IMG/VR virus record: IMGVR_UViG_3300021952_000041
Span: 1-23,937 of that record
Origin: a virus
Strand: one strand, 5' to 3'
Length of the DNA stretch: 23,937 nucleotides
A program made the position numbers and the translations under genes. Each line of letters opens with the position of its first letter. The stretch's first letter is position 1. This document shows positions 14,801 to 22,400 of this stretch, in pieces. Under the pieces are notes generated by a model that saw nothing but the letters and a program-made list of their open reading frames with translations, made no database searches and was not told where the DNA came from.

Positions 14801-17032
14801 AAACTGAGTTTGATGCTCAAGCTCTGCCATGTGCTCCCAGCCTTCATCGGTGTACTGGGGGTTGCTGACACTACGCTTGATTAAGTCATACGCTGCGCGC
14901 TCGCTGTCTTCTTTGAGATAACCATATTCCTTCAAAGCCTCGGTCGCCTGGGCAATGGTCATGCCTTTGCCGCTGCCCGCAAAAAGCCAGCGATTGCCGA
15001 TTTTGATGTTGCCCTCAATCCCCAGGTTTGAGCGCTCGCTTGGAGCCATGCCGCCACGTGATGCGATGAACTCATGCGCAGCCATTGGTTTGCCTTTGGA
15101 GCCAGCTTCTGAGCTGGCCCCACGAATGCGCTTGGCCGCCTTTTCTTCTGCGGCAAGCTGTGCGGGCGTCTTGTCAGCCAGCACAAATCCGCCTTTGACT
15201 TGCTTGACTCGCATCAAAGGTTGCAGCTTCTTGGCTTTTTGAGCTTCGGCTTTTGTCTTGAATGGGATGCCGCCTTCATCAATGCTTTGGCCCTCCTGGC
15301 CAATATGGCCCGTGATGGTTTTTGCTTGACTAGGGATGAACGGAATTGAGGCGGCTACATTGCCAGCGGGTTGGGTATTTGCTGGTGCGACTTGTTCTGA
15401 AATTTGTCCATTGGACTCCAATGATGTAGCGCGCACCTCTGGCTGAGTTGCTGCATTTCCTGTGAGGTCCAGTTGCCCGGCGTCGCGTACTCGTTGCAAA
15501 GCTGCCATGCCTGGGTCTGCGTCAAGTGGCCCGCTTCCAAGGTCGCTTGAATCCACATTGTGTAAATCATTTGCTGTGCCATCGGCCACGGGTTCCTTGT
15601 CGAGTTGAATGTCATCGGCCACGGGGGTGAGTTTTGGCGCATTGAGCGGGCTGTCTTGTGTCGCAGTTGAGGCAATAAGGTCAGCAAGCGATTGCGCGGC
15701 CATTGGCGGCGCTTCTGCGCTTGGTTGCGCCTCTGGTGCCAATGGTGCGACTTGAGCAGCTTGCGGCTCAGATACGGGTGCCTGCTGTGTAACTGGTGTT
15801 GGTGTAGTGCCAAAGATTTTTTGCACGGCTGATTGATAGTCAGCAAGTGTGGGCGCTGCGGGGGATTGACCTTGGCCAGAAGGCGGCAACGATGGGGCGA
15901 CGGGTGGCACTGGGACGTGACGCGCCGACAATGCGGCGCCAGGCACGGTGCCAGCCAAAGTGTCAATTGCAGCTTGGCCAAGGCCCTCAGTGATTTTTGT
16001 TTGGCCATCAATGCCGCCAACAGTTGCATTGCCTACGGCTTGAGGGACAAGGGTTTCAGCCAGCTCGCCTGCCCATTCAATCAATGCACGGCCAGCACGT
16101 TGCTTGAGGCTGTTGCCCACTGCGGTGCCAGCGATGACTTTCTCCAAACCTGTGGAGCCTGAAACCAATCCTGTGAGTGCGCCCGCGGCTTGCGCGGGCA
16201 GAGCTTTGATGGGGGCAAGTAACGCCACGGCTTCCTCATGCGGGATGCCTTTTGAAATCAATTCCTGGTATTGGCCATCGTTTTGCCATACTGAGGCTGG
16301 CAAGTTGCGCAGCACATCAGCGGTTTGACTTGCTGCGTCACCCGCGTTTGAAAGCGCATTGACGGTGCCCATGACTTTGGTGCCAGCACCAAGCATGCCT
16401 AGTCCGATAGTCGGACCAACGGAGCCAGCGCCACGAGCAACGACATCAAGCCCGGCAGCGGGTTGCGTGAAAAGCGAATTGAATGCCGCACGTGCTGCGG
16501 CCACCTCTCCACCATTTTTCTTGGCTGCGTAAATCTCAAAGTCACGTTTGGCTTGCTGGTCCCGCAAGTCATCAGACTTCAAACGGTCGGCGCCTTTGTT
16601 GACGGTCTCAAAAAATTTACTGACTGGGTTATCGCCAGCATTGATGTTGTCCGTAACGCCCTTGGCCATGCCATAAGTGCCTTGGTACAAACCAAGCACC
16701 GTGTCAGCTATTGCACGGGGAACGCTGCGCTCTTGAGCGGGGGTGAACTCGCGCGCTTCTCGAACTGGGAAAGCTGGCTTAGGTGCAGGCGTGTCATCCA
16801 GTGCGCGTGCTGCATGACTAGCGGCAGAAAAATCAAACTTGGTTGGGTCTGGTGCAATACCTTGGAGCACGCTTCGTTGACGTGGCGCAGCGGCGGCCAG
16901 AATCTCAGCGGACATCGAGCCCATAGGGTCGCCCGTGGGCTCAATGCTTTGGCTTTCTCCATCAAGGGCCCCTGTGAACTCTTTTAACTTGGGTGTTGCG
17001 TCAAGTTTTCCGTTGAACTCACGAAGGGCCAT
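8801..17032 (-). CDS. Giant polyvalent internal/ejection protein with LPD domains and two HExxH metallopeptidase motifs (2743 aa)
   Basis: Single intact frame; GGAG 6 nt before the start. Residues ~185-370 are Gly/Ala-rich and amphipathic with membrane-active-looking helices; ~372-580 is a Pro/Ala/Gln linker; ~588-705 holds a KGGFVLAD unit and a GNRWLF...TEALKEYGYL domain seen in polyvalent proteins; ~975-1014 is a coiled coil; ~1180-1440 resembles LPD5; ~1445-1640 is LPD1-like (VTPQMFGAAFGFRGVEFGNW, SLNGELGLAFGARG) ending in HEWWH (His1541-His1545). A second zincin motif, HELLH (His1790-His1794), has candidate third ligands near Glu1852-Glu1859. The C-terminal third is helical (WNPVSHGNNVVSN near 2310; hydrophobic 2468-2512), perhaps LPD38-like. 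By analogy to T7 gp16 and polyvalent proteins, it is probably packaged and ejected with DNA to cross the envelope and counter host defences. Domain names are recalled, not searched. Confidence 0.8.
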   Translation of the reverse strand: MALREFNGKLDATPKLKEFTGALDGESQSIEPTGDPMGSMSAEILAAAAPRQRSVLQGIAPDPTKFDFSAASHAARALDDTPAPKPAFPVREAREFTPAQERSVPRAIADTVLGLYQGTYGMAKGVTDNINAGDNPVSKFFETVNKGADRLKSDDLRDQQAKRDFEIYAAKKNGGEVAAARAAFNSLFTQPAAGLDVVARGAGSVGPTIGLGMLGAGTKVMGTVNALSNAGDAASQTADVLRNLPASVWQNDGQYQELISKGIPHEEAVALLAPIKALPAQAAGALTGLVSGSTGLEKVIAGTAVGNSLKQRAGRALIEWAGELAETLVPQAVGNATVGGIDGQTKITEGLGQAAIDTLAGTVPGAALSARHVPVPPVAPSLPPSGQGQSPAAPTLADYQSAVQKIFGTTPTPVTQQAPVSEPQAAQVAPLAPEAQPSAEAPPMAAQSLADLIASTATQDSPLNAPKLTPVADDIQLDKEPVADGTANDLHNVDSSDLGSGPLDADPGMAALQRVRDAGQLDLTGNAATQPEVRATSLESNGQISEQVAPANTQPAGNVAASIPFIPSQAKTITGHIGQEGQSIDEGGIPFKTKAEAQKAKKLQPLMRVKQVKGGFVLADKTPAQLAAEEKAAKRIRGASSEAGSKGKPMAAHEFIASRGGMAPSERSNLGIEGNIKIGNRWLFAGSGKGMTIAQATEALKEYGYLKEDSERAAYDLIKRSVSNPQYTDEGWEHMAELEHQTQFQDYLASQQEAAQEADFDPFAPLDDFGLSQEDDAGFEQASPELQTEVAAYAAQLDALGIDAESILERIAVQYPHATQDEYYEHAKDAFTQAIAEATKSTSSGNAGQDGGEQGNPRGQIEAPTKESNDQLISLADKLLANATIDTEEFTSDSGEKFTKKTEVSNGRLNKAQFEQWREIMGLATHAMPVNDETQNTSITLTGKNVGDGRNYRATRVTYTPLAEQDGLTSYTPQDIEDRLAKLEQAEQERKRLDREAEQNAKAEREAKDIADRQRASSDNFQLGQSAEDSLSGQQDIFSAPATEEAQVEPAPEATPAAAPAKPARKRKESTAELRAKLEDHFAVGNIIKSDYWKTNSRVLSFDWNGGNWSVTVEGVGKRDGEWVSTSSPRTHSTMFSAKDEVIERSNKPVTQAETPTEAQDKIADFGQKIGGARKDVWTSFKDQLGEVVDDDIALQPLSKVWPQPDYQALLDNGTDPWTVAFIRAARDEIPAKPRQSYKVKRWAEQVKSLRSMASSIMAPGDNSAAQAKKLLQESRTLKPLQGRVELYLEVGHDKSLDGITMDEHFYSLYSGEKNVTKWVIEQKAKSTSFGSWPRTIAAGNTKEEVLTKFKEMYAGMNAKADAKKQVTFDIYSKHRVDGFFVGKKLGRNYIDLAGPFATVKEARTYKAESQAELVDKLEKAKEIPRERRDTNKPRVGEDMRNGQDVTPQMFGAAFGFRGVEFGNWVAQGRRQQDLNDAYDALMDMAAVLEVPPKAISLNGELGLAFGARGSGGVSPAAAHYEPDMVVINLTKKNGAGSLGHEWWHALDNYFSRKRNKADGMMTDATDVKLASIGSKYLYQDKGVRKEMVDAYGVVMKAINSTAIKARSAQLDGKRSKDYWTTDVEMSARAFESYLIAKLQDQSASNDYLANIVDPETWKAMAALGMQMDDSYPYPTADEIPAIRAGFDEFFSAIETRDSDKGVEIYSTSGKGKGVNISERLTPSAIEDEISQALAKFAHKPVIRVLDTAVGVLPGASDSDGISGALHNSSIYLFRDFLHSRVEVQRTFFHELLHYGLRRFLTKDQFIAQMAKLYERDSFIKNEADAWVQTEVGQRTKATHGEEFSKARGVDETLAIFAEENRSGTLDKPVLERVRSVVTKWLAQLADFFGLKKYAADLRSVKNDEAHALINEIFGKIEVDAKPATDTWNDMADVPFSMKGEEQQADQTDLDLGKPKRKFEPINAKDAFSVEVNAAGRKQWVAGRKVYDRMAAYATDYLGQIKMADNKPEAFKQMLRQFRVDQNKATENAKRIAETGMELTPEQRVLLSDMIENQAKVADVPPQEMVELAASITAALDVQAQELVELGMLSEDRLVKDYLPRLYRTPLVAKLTNKAMLQSWFTKARLKIRGARLQSRGLVNEVPVNKVELAQKFGWKISSLADGEQIPQDLFDSMDSGKGIPSKYNGTTILMWRDFTEDERKEMGEVRDGVLRYAMGYVETQRDVAIGRLFKSISSNSDLAKVHNPGGWVQVPNVEVKGAPGTKTYGSLAGMYVEPQVADSLKRNTQPKGVLMQAYDTALNLWKEGKTVWNPVSHGNNVVSNIFVMHFAGLNPANPANWRNTVREYRTKGEYYKEAVDKGLFGTEWATLEIQNLLMPDLADMSDIESVATSRVGKVAEFLKKTGKPVSWYREKMQSAYEFEDQFFKLMIYADRRKAGMSPDDAVTDTERYIFNYADMPEGVELIKRTYSPFFAYTYKAVPMLIHTAMTRPDRLLAPIALLAGANWLGYLFSGGDEDKERKGLPEYMQGRSAIGTHRAIRMPFNVEGKPAFMDVTRRVPLGDLFDVSNQTNGLPVPAPMMPSHPMLTMTAAIAWNVDTFSGKDLVKKSDTSWEAAQTRAGYIYKQLTPNAPFVPGSFNFNKLMDSAAYTFDTEFGPYTGRTKAGDPIPLSTTLPDVLTGTKIRAVDPERGVEYQRADISKEEREIRANIRSANRNQSMTSESRERYNQGQRDKLDILRTKRDDLQ

Positions 17033-17035
17033 TTA

Positions 17036-18346
17036 TCACTCCAATTGGTATTTCTTCCCGTCTGGACCTTCATAGACTGGTTTGCCATTTGAGGTGCCAA
17101 TCTGCTTGTAGCCAGCGGGGACAGTGGCATCAATTTTGGGAGTCTCCGTGCTGACTGGCGGATTTTTGGCACGGTTCTTTTGCTTGGCTGCCGCGACGTA
17201 TGAGGCTTGGTTTGATCGCTCCGCATCGGACAGTTTTGACAAGACACCTTTGATGATGTCTTCTTCGCTTGTTGGCTTGTCAGTGCCTCCAAACAGTTTG
17301 GAAATTGCACCCGCCTGCTTAGTGCTTGGGTTGGCCAATTCGGTTGCAAGTTGTTGCACTACGCTTTGGTCCAGTCCAAGCATGTCGTTGTATTGGTCGG
17401 GCACACCCTTCTCTCCAAATTTGGCAGTGCGGGCCTTTTTAATGCGCGCCAAGATGTCGTTGTCTTGAGGCGTCAAGTCCATCGAGTTCTTGCGCAGTAC
17501 CGCGGCCACGGCCTCGCGCGGCATGTCTTCCACATATTTGCGGGCGGCATCTACGTCTTGATTGGCCCGGAGCTGGGCATTGGTCAAAGGCTTGCCGCCG
17601 CCCCCGGAATCAAGCGCATCACCTTCGAGTGTGTGCTTGCGTGCCGAAGCGCTGGCATTGCTTGCTTGGGCATTGTTCTCATTGGCCTTTGAATTTTCAA
17701 CGGCGCCGAAAATCTTGGCCAACACTGGGTTGGCTTCTACTTGTCCGCCAGTGAAGTTGTCCAGGCTGTAACCCGTGTTGCCCACATTGTCAAAAAGCGG
17801 CTTTCCCGCTGCTGCTGCGTTGGCCTTGCCGTAGTTGACGGCCAGGGCTGGGTTTGCCACAACAGCATCAATGCCTCGACCTTTTTGCTCGTCAAGCGCA
17901 GCTTGGGTCCCTTGGTGCACATTGCTGCCAGTGGCATACATGCGCTGCATCACGGAAATGGCTTGGCCAAGTTTCTTGACCGTATCTGCATCCGCTGGTG
18001 CTGGCATCACTGGGCCAACGCCATCCGCCGGGGCTTCGTAGCTTGGCCCAAAGCTGCCAGTCTCCAGTTTGTTCTTGAATGCCGGGGCAAGGCTGGTTGG
18101 CAAGCCAAGACTCAGCATGGCGTTTTCAACTGGCGTTTGCTGCAAAGCGAGCTCATTCTTTTTGAGTGCTGCTTCTGCACCGTATTTCTCGCCTGCCATC
18201 TTGTGCATGTAGAGGCTGGCCTCTTTGCCCATTGCATCTTGTGCATATTTTTGTCGGACGGCCTCACCTTGGAAAAGTGCACCAAGGCCAGAGCCCACGC
18301 CGCTACCTGCGGCTGCCCAGGGGTTATCAACTGCGAATGTTGGCAT
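17036..18346 (-). CDS. Probable internal virion/ejection protein (436 aa)
   Basis: No family recognised. A Gly/Ala-rich N-terminus (about residues 8-27) is followed by long helices with Ala/Lys/Glu/Gln (about 28-75), a Pro/Ala segment (about 105-120) and an Ala/Asn-rich middle. The final ~25 residues carry a GTSNGKPVYEGPDGKKYQ motif resembling short beta units found at the ends of phage virion proteins. It is encoded immediately upstream of the giant protein: its TGA is followed by TAA and then the ATG within 4 nt, and the giant gene's GGAG overlaps its last codons, so the two are coupled. By position it corresponds to the internal core/DNA ejection genes of podoviruses. Confidence 0.65.
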   Translation of the reverse strand: MPTFAVDNPWAAAGSGVGSGLGALFQGEAVRQKYAQDAMGKEASLYMHKMAGEKYGAEAALKKNELALQQTPVENAMLSLGLPTSLAPAFKNKLETGSFGPSYEAPADGVGPVMPAPADADTVKKLGQAISVMQRMYATGSNVHQGTQAALDEQKGRGIDAVVANPALAVNYGKANAAAAGKPLFDNVGNTGYSLDNFTGGQVEANPVLAKIFGAVENSKANENNAQASNASASARKHTLEGDALDSGGGGKPLTNAQLRANQDVDAARKYVEDMPREAVAAVLRKNSMDLTPQDNDILARIKKARTAKFGEKGVPDQYNDMLGLDQSVVQQLATELANPSTKQAGAISKLFGGTDKPTSEEDIIKGVLSKLSDAERSNQASYVAAAKQKNRAKNPPVSTETPKIDATVPAGYKQIGTSNGKPVYEGPDGKKYQLE

Positions 18347-18356
18347 GGCTTATCCG

Positions 18357-19082
18357 TTACTTAAAAATGTTTTTGAATGCAGATGCAAAGTTATTGGTGT
18401 CGCCCGTCCATCCTTTGTTGGTGTTGAGCGTTGCGATTGGGTCAGGGCTCATATTGGCCGCGGTAATGTCTGCGGATGTCACGCCACCAGTCCCACCCAT
18501 TGCTGCACCTGCGCCGCCTGCTGTTTGAAGCAAACTGCCCATGAACATTTTTGAGGCATCTGGTCGGCCTGCTACTTGGATGGCAATTTGGTCCGCGGCA
18601 TTTTGGCCGCGTGAGAAATTGTTGAGCTGGTCAATGGATTGACCTGTATTCATCAAATTAATGTCTTCGCCCATGCGCAAACGATTTGAAGCCGTTGTCT
18701 TGCCAAGCAAAGCTGCGAGCTGCTGGGCTGCCTTGACGGAATTCAATTCCGATTGAGCTTTGGCGGTGGTGTAGTCACCAGATACATTTCCCTGAGTTGT
18801 ACTTTGCTGTGAGCGAATTGCCTGGCTCTCGCTGACCGGAGTAATCAAGTCTTTTGTGATTTGGTCAGCGATTTGGGTTTGCGCTACTTTTCGATCAGCG
18901 GGTGCAAAATCTTGCGCAGCGCCAACAGCTTTTTGCTCGGCTTGCATTTGCAAGTCGCGTTGACGGCTAAGGCTTTCGCGAATGGCTGCGTTTTGTCGCT
19001 CTTGTGCGTCAGAGCTGGCTTGGTACTGCATGTACGCGCCAGAAAGTAATGCCGCAAGGGCGTATGGGGTTATCGGGTCCAT
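18357..19082 (-). CDS. Probable internal virion/ejection protein (241 aa)
   Basis: The start is supported by GGGAGG 7 nt upstream. The N-terminus has a short hydrophobic segment (ALAALLSGAYM, about residues 8-18), then a long, charged, Gln-rich helical region (about 20-130) likely to form a coiled coil. The C-terminal part is Gly/Ala/Met-rich (LLQTAGGAGAAMGG, about 185-198), similar in style to membrane-active phage ejection proteins. Not recognised as a named family. Its place in a run of three helical proteins before the giant protein mirrors the P22 gp7/gp20/gp16 or T7 gp14/gp15/gp16 order, which is the basis of the call. Confidence 0.62.
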   Translation of the reverse strand: MDPITPYALAALLSGAYMQYQASSDAQERQNAAIRESLSRQRDLQMQAEQKAVGAAQDFAPADRKVAQTQIADQITKDLITPVSESQAIRSQQSTTQGNVSGDYTTAKAQSELNSVKAAQQLAALLGKTTASNRLRMGEDINLMNTGQSIDQLNNFSRGQNAADQIAIQVAGRPDASKMFMGSLLQTAGGAGAAMGGTGGVTSADITAANMSPDPIATLNTNKGWTGDTNNFASAFKNIFK

Positions 19083-19095
19083 ATCTCAACCTCCC

Positions 19096-19866
19096 TTATT
19101 TGCCAGCGTATCGCGTGAGTGGCGACGACACACCAAAGTTTTGTTGGCCATAAGCCATGCCAGCGGTCGTGCCCTGGTTCGCTTGATTCATCAAGTAAGC
19201 ATTGCTCAAGTCGCTGAATAAGTTGCCGACGGTTGCGCCAGCGCGGGCTTGGGCTACGTTGTCAGCATTGACTTTCAAGCCTTCAAGTGCCATCGTGGCG
19301 GCAGAGCCCGTGTCAATGCCAGATTGCGCCATGCTCAAAAGATTGGAGCGCGTGCGCTCGTCTGCTGTTTTCAAGTCGGCAGCGCTTTGGTCGGCGATAC
19401 CACCAGCGCGCAACAGACCTTCATTGGTTCGGCGGTCAAGCTCTTGATTACTGTCGACATCAACGGAGCCGCCCATCAAGCCATTGCGAGCCAGGCCAAA
19501 ACGGTTGTCACGCTCTGCGACTTTGGCTTGTCGGTCCACCTCTAGCTTGTTGAGGTCATACACGTTTGATTTTTGGTCCGCGTACATGGCATCGCGCGAA
19601 TTGGATGGGTCTCCATCAACCCAGTTGCCATTTGCATCTTGCACTTTGTTGTTGAACACATTGTTAATAGTGCTGGTTGCCGCCTTGATACGTGCCTGGC
19701 GTTCTTCTTCTTGACGCCGAGCTTCTGCACCAGGGTCTCCACCACCACCGCCTTTGTGGGGGCGCATGCGCTCTCCAGCACGACGCGGCCATGCACCGAT
19801 TGCTGGTCCACCAAACTGAGCCGATAGTTCGGACTCAAGCTGCTCAATCGTCATTCGGGTTTGCAT
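19096..19866 (-). CDS. Probable internal virion protein (256 aa)
   Basis: ATG 19866 has GGAG 5 nt upstream. After an N-terminal helix, residues ~36-45 form a Gly-rich loop following an Arg-rich segment (RRAGERMRPHKGGGGGDP). The bulk is helical and rich in Asp, Asn, Gln and Ala. The final ~45 residues are Gly/Ala/Asn/Gln-rich, with MNQANQGTTAGMAYGQQNFG. No membrane segment is clear. It lies between the GNAT-fold protein and the 241-aa ejection candidate, so a role in the internal core or in packaging the ejection proteins is likely by position only. Confidence 0.6.
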   Translation of the reverse strand: MQTRMTIEQLESELSAQFGGPAIGAWPRRAGERMRPHKGGGGGDPGAEARRQEEERQARIKAATSTINNVFNNKVQDANGNWVDGDPSNSRDAMYADQKSNVYDLNKLEVDRQAKVAERDNRFGLARNGLMGGSVDVDSNQELDRRTNEGLLRAGGIADQSAADLKTADERTRSNLLSMAQSGIDTGSAATMALEGLKVNADNVAQARAGATVGNLFSDLSNAYLMNQANQGTTAGMAYGQQNFGVSSPLTRYAGK

Positions 19867-19878
19867 AATTTCTCCAGC

Positions 19879-20295
19879 TCACAACTCAGTGCGCACCACT
19901 CGGTACGCGTTTTCAAATCCATATCGGCCAAGCATTCGAGCCATTGCATTGCTGCATGACGCCTCAATCACCGTTGCCCCTGCACTTTTGCACCATGCGC
20001 GAAAAGTGACTAAAAATTCATCGGCAACCAAGTCCAAACCTTTTCCACCCATCGCCATGATGTTCACGGCAAGCGTTTGCGGGTAATGCACAAATTCAAA
20101 TGCCAGTGCCATCACGGCTTCTCCGCCATCTTCAATCACTGCGGTAATCACCCGGCCCTTCGCGTTGAGATCACGGATGTCATCAACCGTGAATTCGCCG
20201 CGTGCGGCCTGGTCAATCACTGGTTGCAACAATGGCTTGGCCAGGTGGAATTTTTGCTCTAGAAGCTCAGGGCTGGTGATAAATGTCACGTTCAT
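19879..20295 (-). CDS. T7 gp13-like GNAT-fold internal virion/assembly protein (138 aa)
   Basis: The pattern is that of a compact acetyltransferase (GNAT) fold: an N-terminal helix, a strand with VITAVIED, a strand with ALAFEFVHYP, a long helix with AWCKSAGATVIEASCS, and a C-terminal MLGRYGFENAYRVVRTEL block typical of GNATs. Podoviruses encode such proteins next to internal virion genes; T7 gp13 (DUF2833) is, as I recall, also about 138 aa. The acetyl-CoA loop is not convincing, so the role may be structural or assembly-related. TAA of the upstream gene abuts this ATG (TAAATG), so translation is probably coupled; I saw no strong ribosome site. Confidence 0.75.
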   Translation of the reverse strand: MNVTFITSPELLEQKFHLAKPLLQPVIDQAARGEFTVDDIRDLNAKGRVITAVIEDGGEAVMALAFEFVHYPQTLAVNIMAMGGKGLDLVADEFLVTFRAWCKSAGATVIEASCSNAMARMLGRYGFENAYRVVRTEL

Positions 20296-21681
20296 TTAGA
20301 CCGGGCCCAGCACGTCGTAATAGAGCGTCACGGCATCCAAGCGAAATGGCTTGTTGTCGTAGTTGCGGAACTTGAGCGAGAACTCGGTGCCGTCGCATCC
20401 AACGGGAATCATTCCACCCGGTCGGGTGTTGCCCTTGACGCTCACTGCGTCAGTGAATGCCGTTGGGTCCCGCACGTCGTAGCCCACGGAGAATTCGCAG
20501 CGACCTTCCATCACCAAATCGACGCCATGAATGACTTTGCGCATGCCGGGGCTTTTGAGGTCCATGTACGGCAGCTGCAAGATCACCTCAAACAAAGCAC
20601 CTTGGTCCGTGCTTGCGGCGGTGTCCAGCTTGTAAACGTTGTCACCTGAGCGGATGTAGAGCTCTTGGCCAAGCTCGGCAAAGGCGTCCACCGACTCGGG
20701 CAAGTAATACTGGCTCCAAGCGGCAATCTTTGATGTGCGCGAAATCGAATACACAAACAAGTGATTGCCGATTGCGCAGATATATTGGCCAGTGCCGTAG
20801 AAGTAAAACGACTTTGGTGTGATGCCAGCCACCTTGGTTTCAGCGCGTACCAGCGAGTCAATCGGTGAGCCCACGTCCACGTCGGCCAAGTTGTTGGTCA
20901 GTTGCAGCGTGGTGATCGAGCGAAAGCCGTAGTCACTCAAGAAGTACAAGTCGCCCGCGACGTTGGCCACAGAGCGTGGAAAGCTGGTGCCCACGTTTTC
21001 CACAATGGTGCCAAGCCGCATGTTGGCCGGGTTGGGGTCCACAAACCACGTTTGCGCGCCGTCCTTGGACAACACCACCAGCTTGCCTTGATAGATGCCC
21101 AAGGCGTTTGCGCTTCGGTCGCCGCGTGAGTTCAAGCCCGTTGGCAAGAAACCAGCGTCATTTGCTTCCGTCCAGTTGCGTGGGTCGCCAGTCTTGCAAA
21201 AGCGCACCGTGTCGTTGTTGATCGCAAACAACTTAGAGGCCAGCTTGACCACGCCTGCGCTGCTTGGACAGTTTGGGTCGGTGACTTGTGTGACGGCAGA
21301 GCCATCGAGATAGTGGTGCTGGACGGCACCCGTCGTCATTTGCGCGGCCACATAGATGTAGGCGTTGAACACGTCAACATAGGGCACGTCTTTGAGCACT
21401 TGGCCAGAGCCAAAGTCGATGTGGTGCGACTGGAAAAGTGGGTTGGCGTGGGTGATGCTGCCTTGCGAGTAGAAGGTGTGCAGCTTGCCAAACGCGGCAA
21501 ACAATCCCTTGGTGCCAGCTTCAAGCGTTTGAACCAGCGTGATGCCGGGGCGCTTTTGTGTGGCCAAACCCGTGGTGACATACGCATTTTTCATTTCGCG
21601 CAAGCGGTTGGCATCCGACACGGATGCGCCTTTGCGAAGGTCAATGCCTAAGTCAAATCGGTCAAAGGTAATGCTTGGCAT
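20296..21681 (-). CDS. P22 gp10-like tail/packaged-DNA stabilisation protein (461 aa)
   Basis: Virion tail component expected to plug the portal vertex and hold packaged DNA. I start at ATG 21681 (MPSITFDRF), because GGAG lies 5 nt upstream and the preceding gene ends one base earlier (TGATATG). Near the N-terminus, DLGIDLRKG, then N-A-Y-V-T-T-G and KRPGITLV form the pattern typical of phage beta-propeller tail proteins (polypeptide start of the propeller). The rest is strand-rich with repeated short hydrophobic strands, including TWFVDPNPANM and IAAWSQYYLPE. The length is close to P22 gp10 (about 470 aa by recollection). The upstream gene fits a gp4-like adaptor, matching P22 order. Confidence 0.75.
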   Translation of the reverse strand: MPSITFDRFDLGIDLRKGASVSDANRLREMKNAYVTTGLATQKRPGITLVQTLEAGTKGLFAAFGKLHTFYSQGSITHANPLFQSHHIDFGSGQVLKDVPYVDVFNAYIYVAAQMTTGAVQHHYLDGSAVTQVTDPNCPSSAGVVKLASKLFAINNDTVRFCKTGDPRNWTEANDAGFLPTGLNSRGDRSANALGIYQGKLVVLSKDGAQTWFVDPNPANMRLGTIVENVGTSFPRSVANVAGDLYFLSDYGFRSITTLQLTNNLADVDVGSPIDSLVRAETKVAGITPKSFYFYGTGQYICAIGNHLFVYSISRTSKIAAWSQYYLPESVDAFAELGQELYIRSGDNVYKLDTAASTDQGALFEVILQLPYMDLKSPGMRKVIHGVDLVMEGRCEFSVGYDVRDPTAFTDAVSVKGNTRPGGMIPVGCDGTEFSLKFRNYDNKPFRLDAVTLYYDVLGPV

Positions 21682-21682
21682 A

Positions 21683-22390
21683 TCAGCTCCGCAGCGTGTA
21701 GCCACCGTTTGTCGTGCGCGCTACTTGGGGCTCACGGTTGGGCTCTCCGGGGCTTGCAAAGTAGCGACGGTTTTCTTTTTGCAAGGACTTCTCTTTGGCG
21801 AGCATCACCTCAAACGATTTGGCAGGGGCCTGCGCATCGGGTTGGCGGTAATGGGCTTTGGCGTTGGCCAAGGCATACAAGAACACCAGTCGATGCGGCA
21901 CGCTTGGGCGGTCGGACTGTTGCTCAAAGCGGCTCTTGCCTGCGGTGTACTCAACAATCAAGTCATAGGCGCGTTCAGGCACTGGCCACACTTCAAGCTG
22001 GCCGTTGAGGTTGTCGTACTTTTGAGGGCGGCGGCGCAGCGCTGAGAAAGCACGGTCGGCCTCGGTGATGCCTTGACTCATGGGCTCGCGGATGGTGTCC
22101 GATACTTTGAGCCAAATTGAAATCACATTGTTTGGCTCGATGAGCTCGTTCTCCACATCGTTGTGCCAGTCGTAGATGTAAGAGTCAGGGCTCAACACGA
22201 TTGCAGTTTTCTTGCGCATGACGGGCGGCATGAGCTCGCTATAAATGAAGTCATGCGCTTCTTGCAAAAAGCTCTTGAGAATCACCTCGTTGTTTTTGAT
22301 CGCAGAGCCTTGCATCACAAAGCCCAACCGACCGCGCAGCTCCGTGAGCAATTCGCCCATTGTTTTGTTGCGTGCTTCGAGTCCGTTCAT
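21683..22390 (-). CDS. Probable portal-tail adaptor protein (235 aa)
   Basis: I start at ATG 22390 (MNGLEARNK) with AAGGA 7 nt upstream; the longer frame to 22480 would run into the holin gene. The layout fits phage adaptor/tail tubular A proteins (T7 gp11, P22 gp4 type): N-terminal helix LLTELRGRLGF, a helical NNEVILKSFLQEAHDFIYSE-type segment, a strand block with SPDSYIYDW, a QLEVWPVPERAYDLIVEY strand pair, then C-terminal helices with VFLYALANAKAHY. It would form the ring between portal and tail. Adjacent gp10-like protein supports this. The exact family is not certain. Confidence 0.62.
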   Translation of the reverse strand: MNGLEARNKTMGELLTELRGRLGFVMQGSAIKNNEVILKSFLQEAHDFIYSELMPPVMRKKTAIVLSPDSYIYDWHNDVENELIEPNNVISIWLKVSDTIREPMSQGITEADRAFSALRRRPQKYDNLNGQLEVWPVPERAYDLIVEYTAGKSRFEQQSDRPSVPHRLVFLYALANAKAHYRQPDAQAPAKSFEVMLAKEKSLQKENRRYFASPGEPNREPQVARTTNGGYTLRS

Positions 22391-22400
22391 GGTTGAGTCC

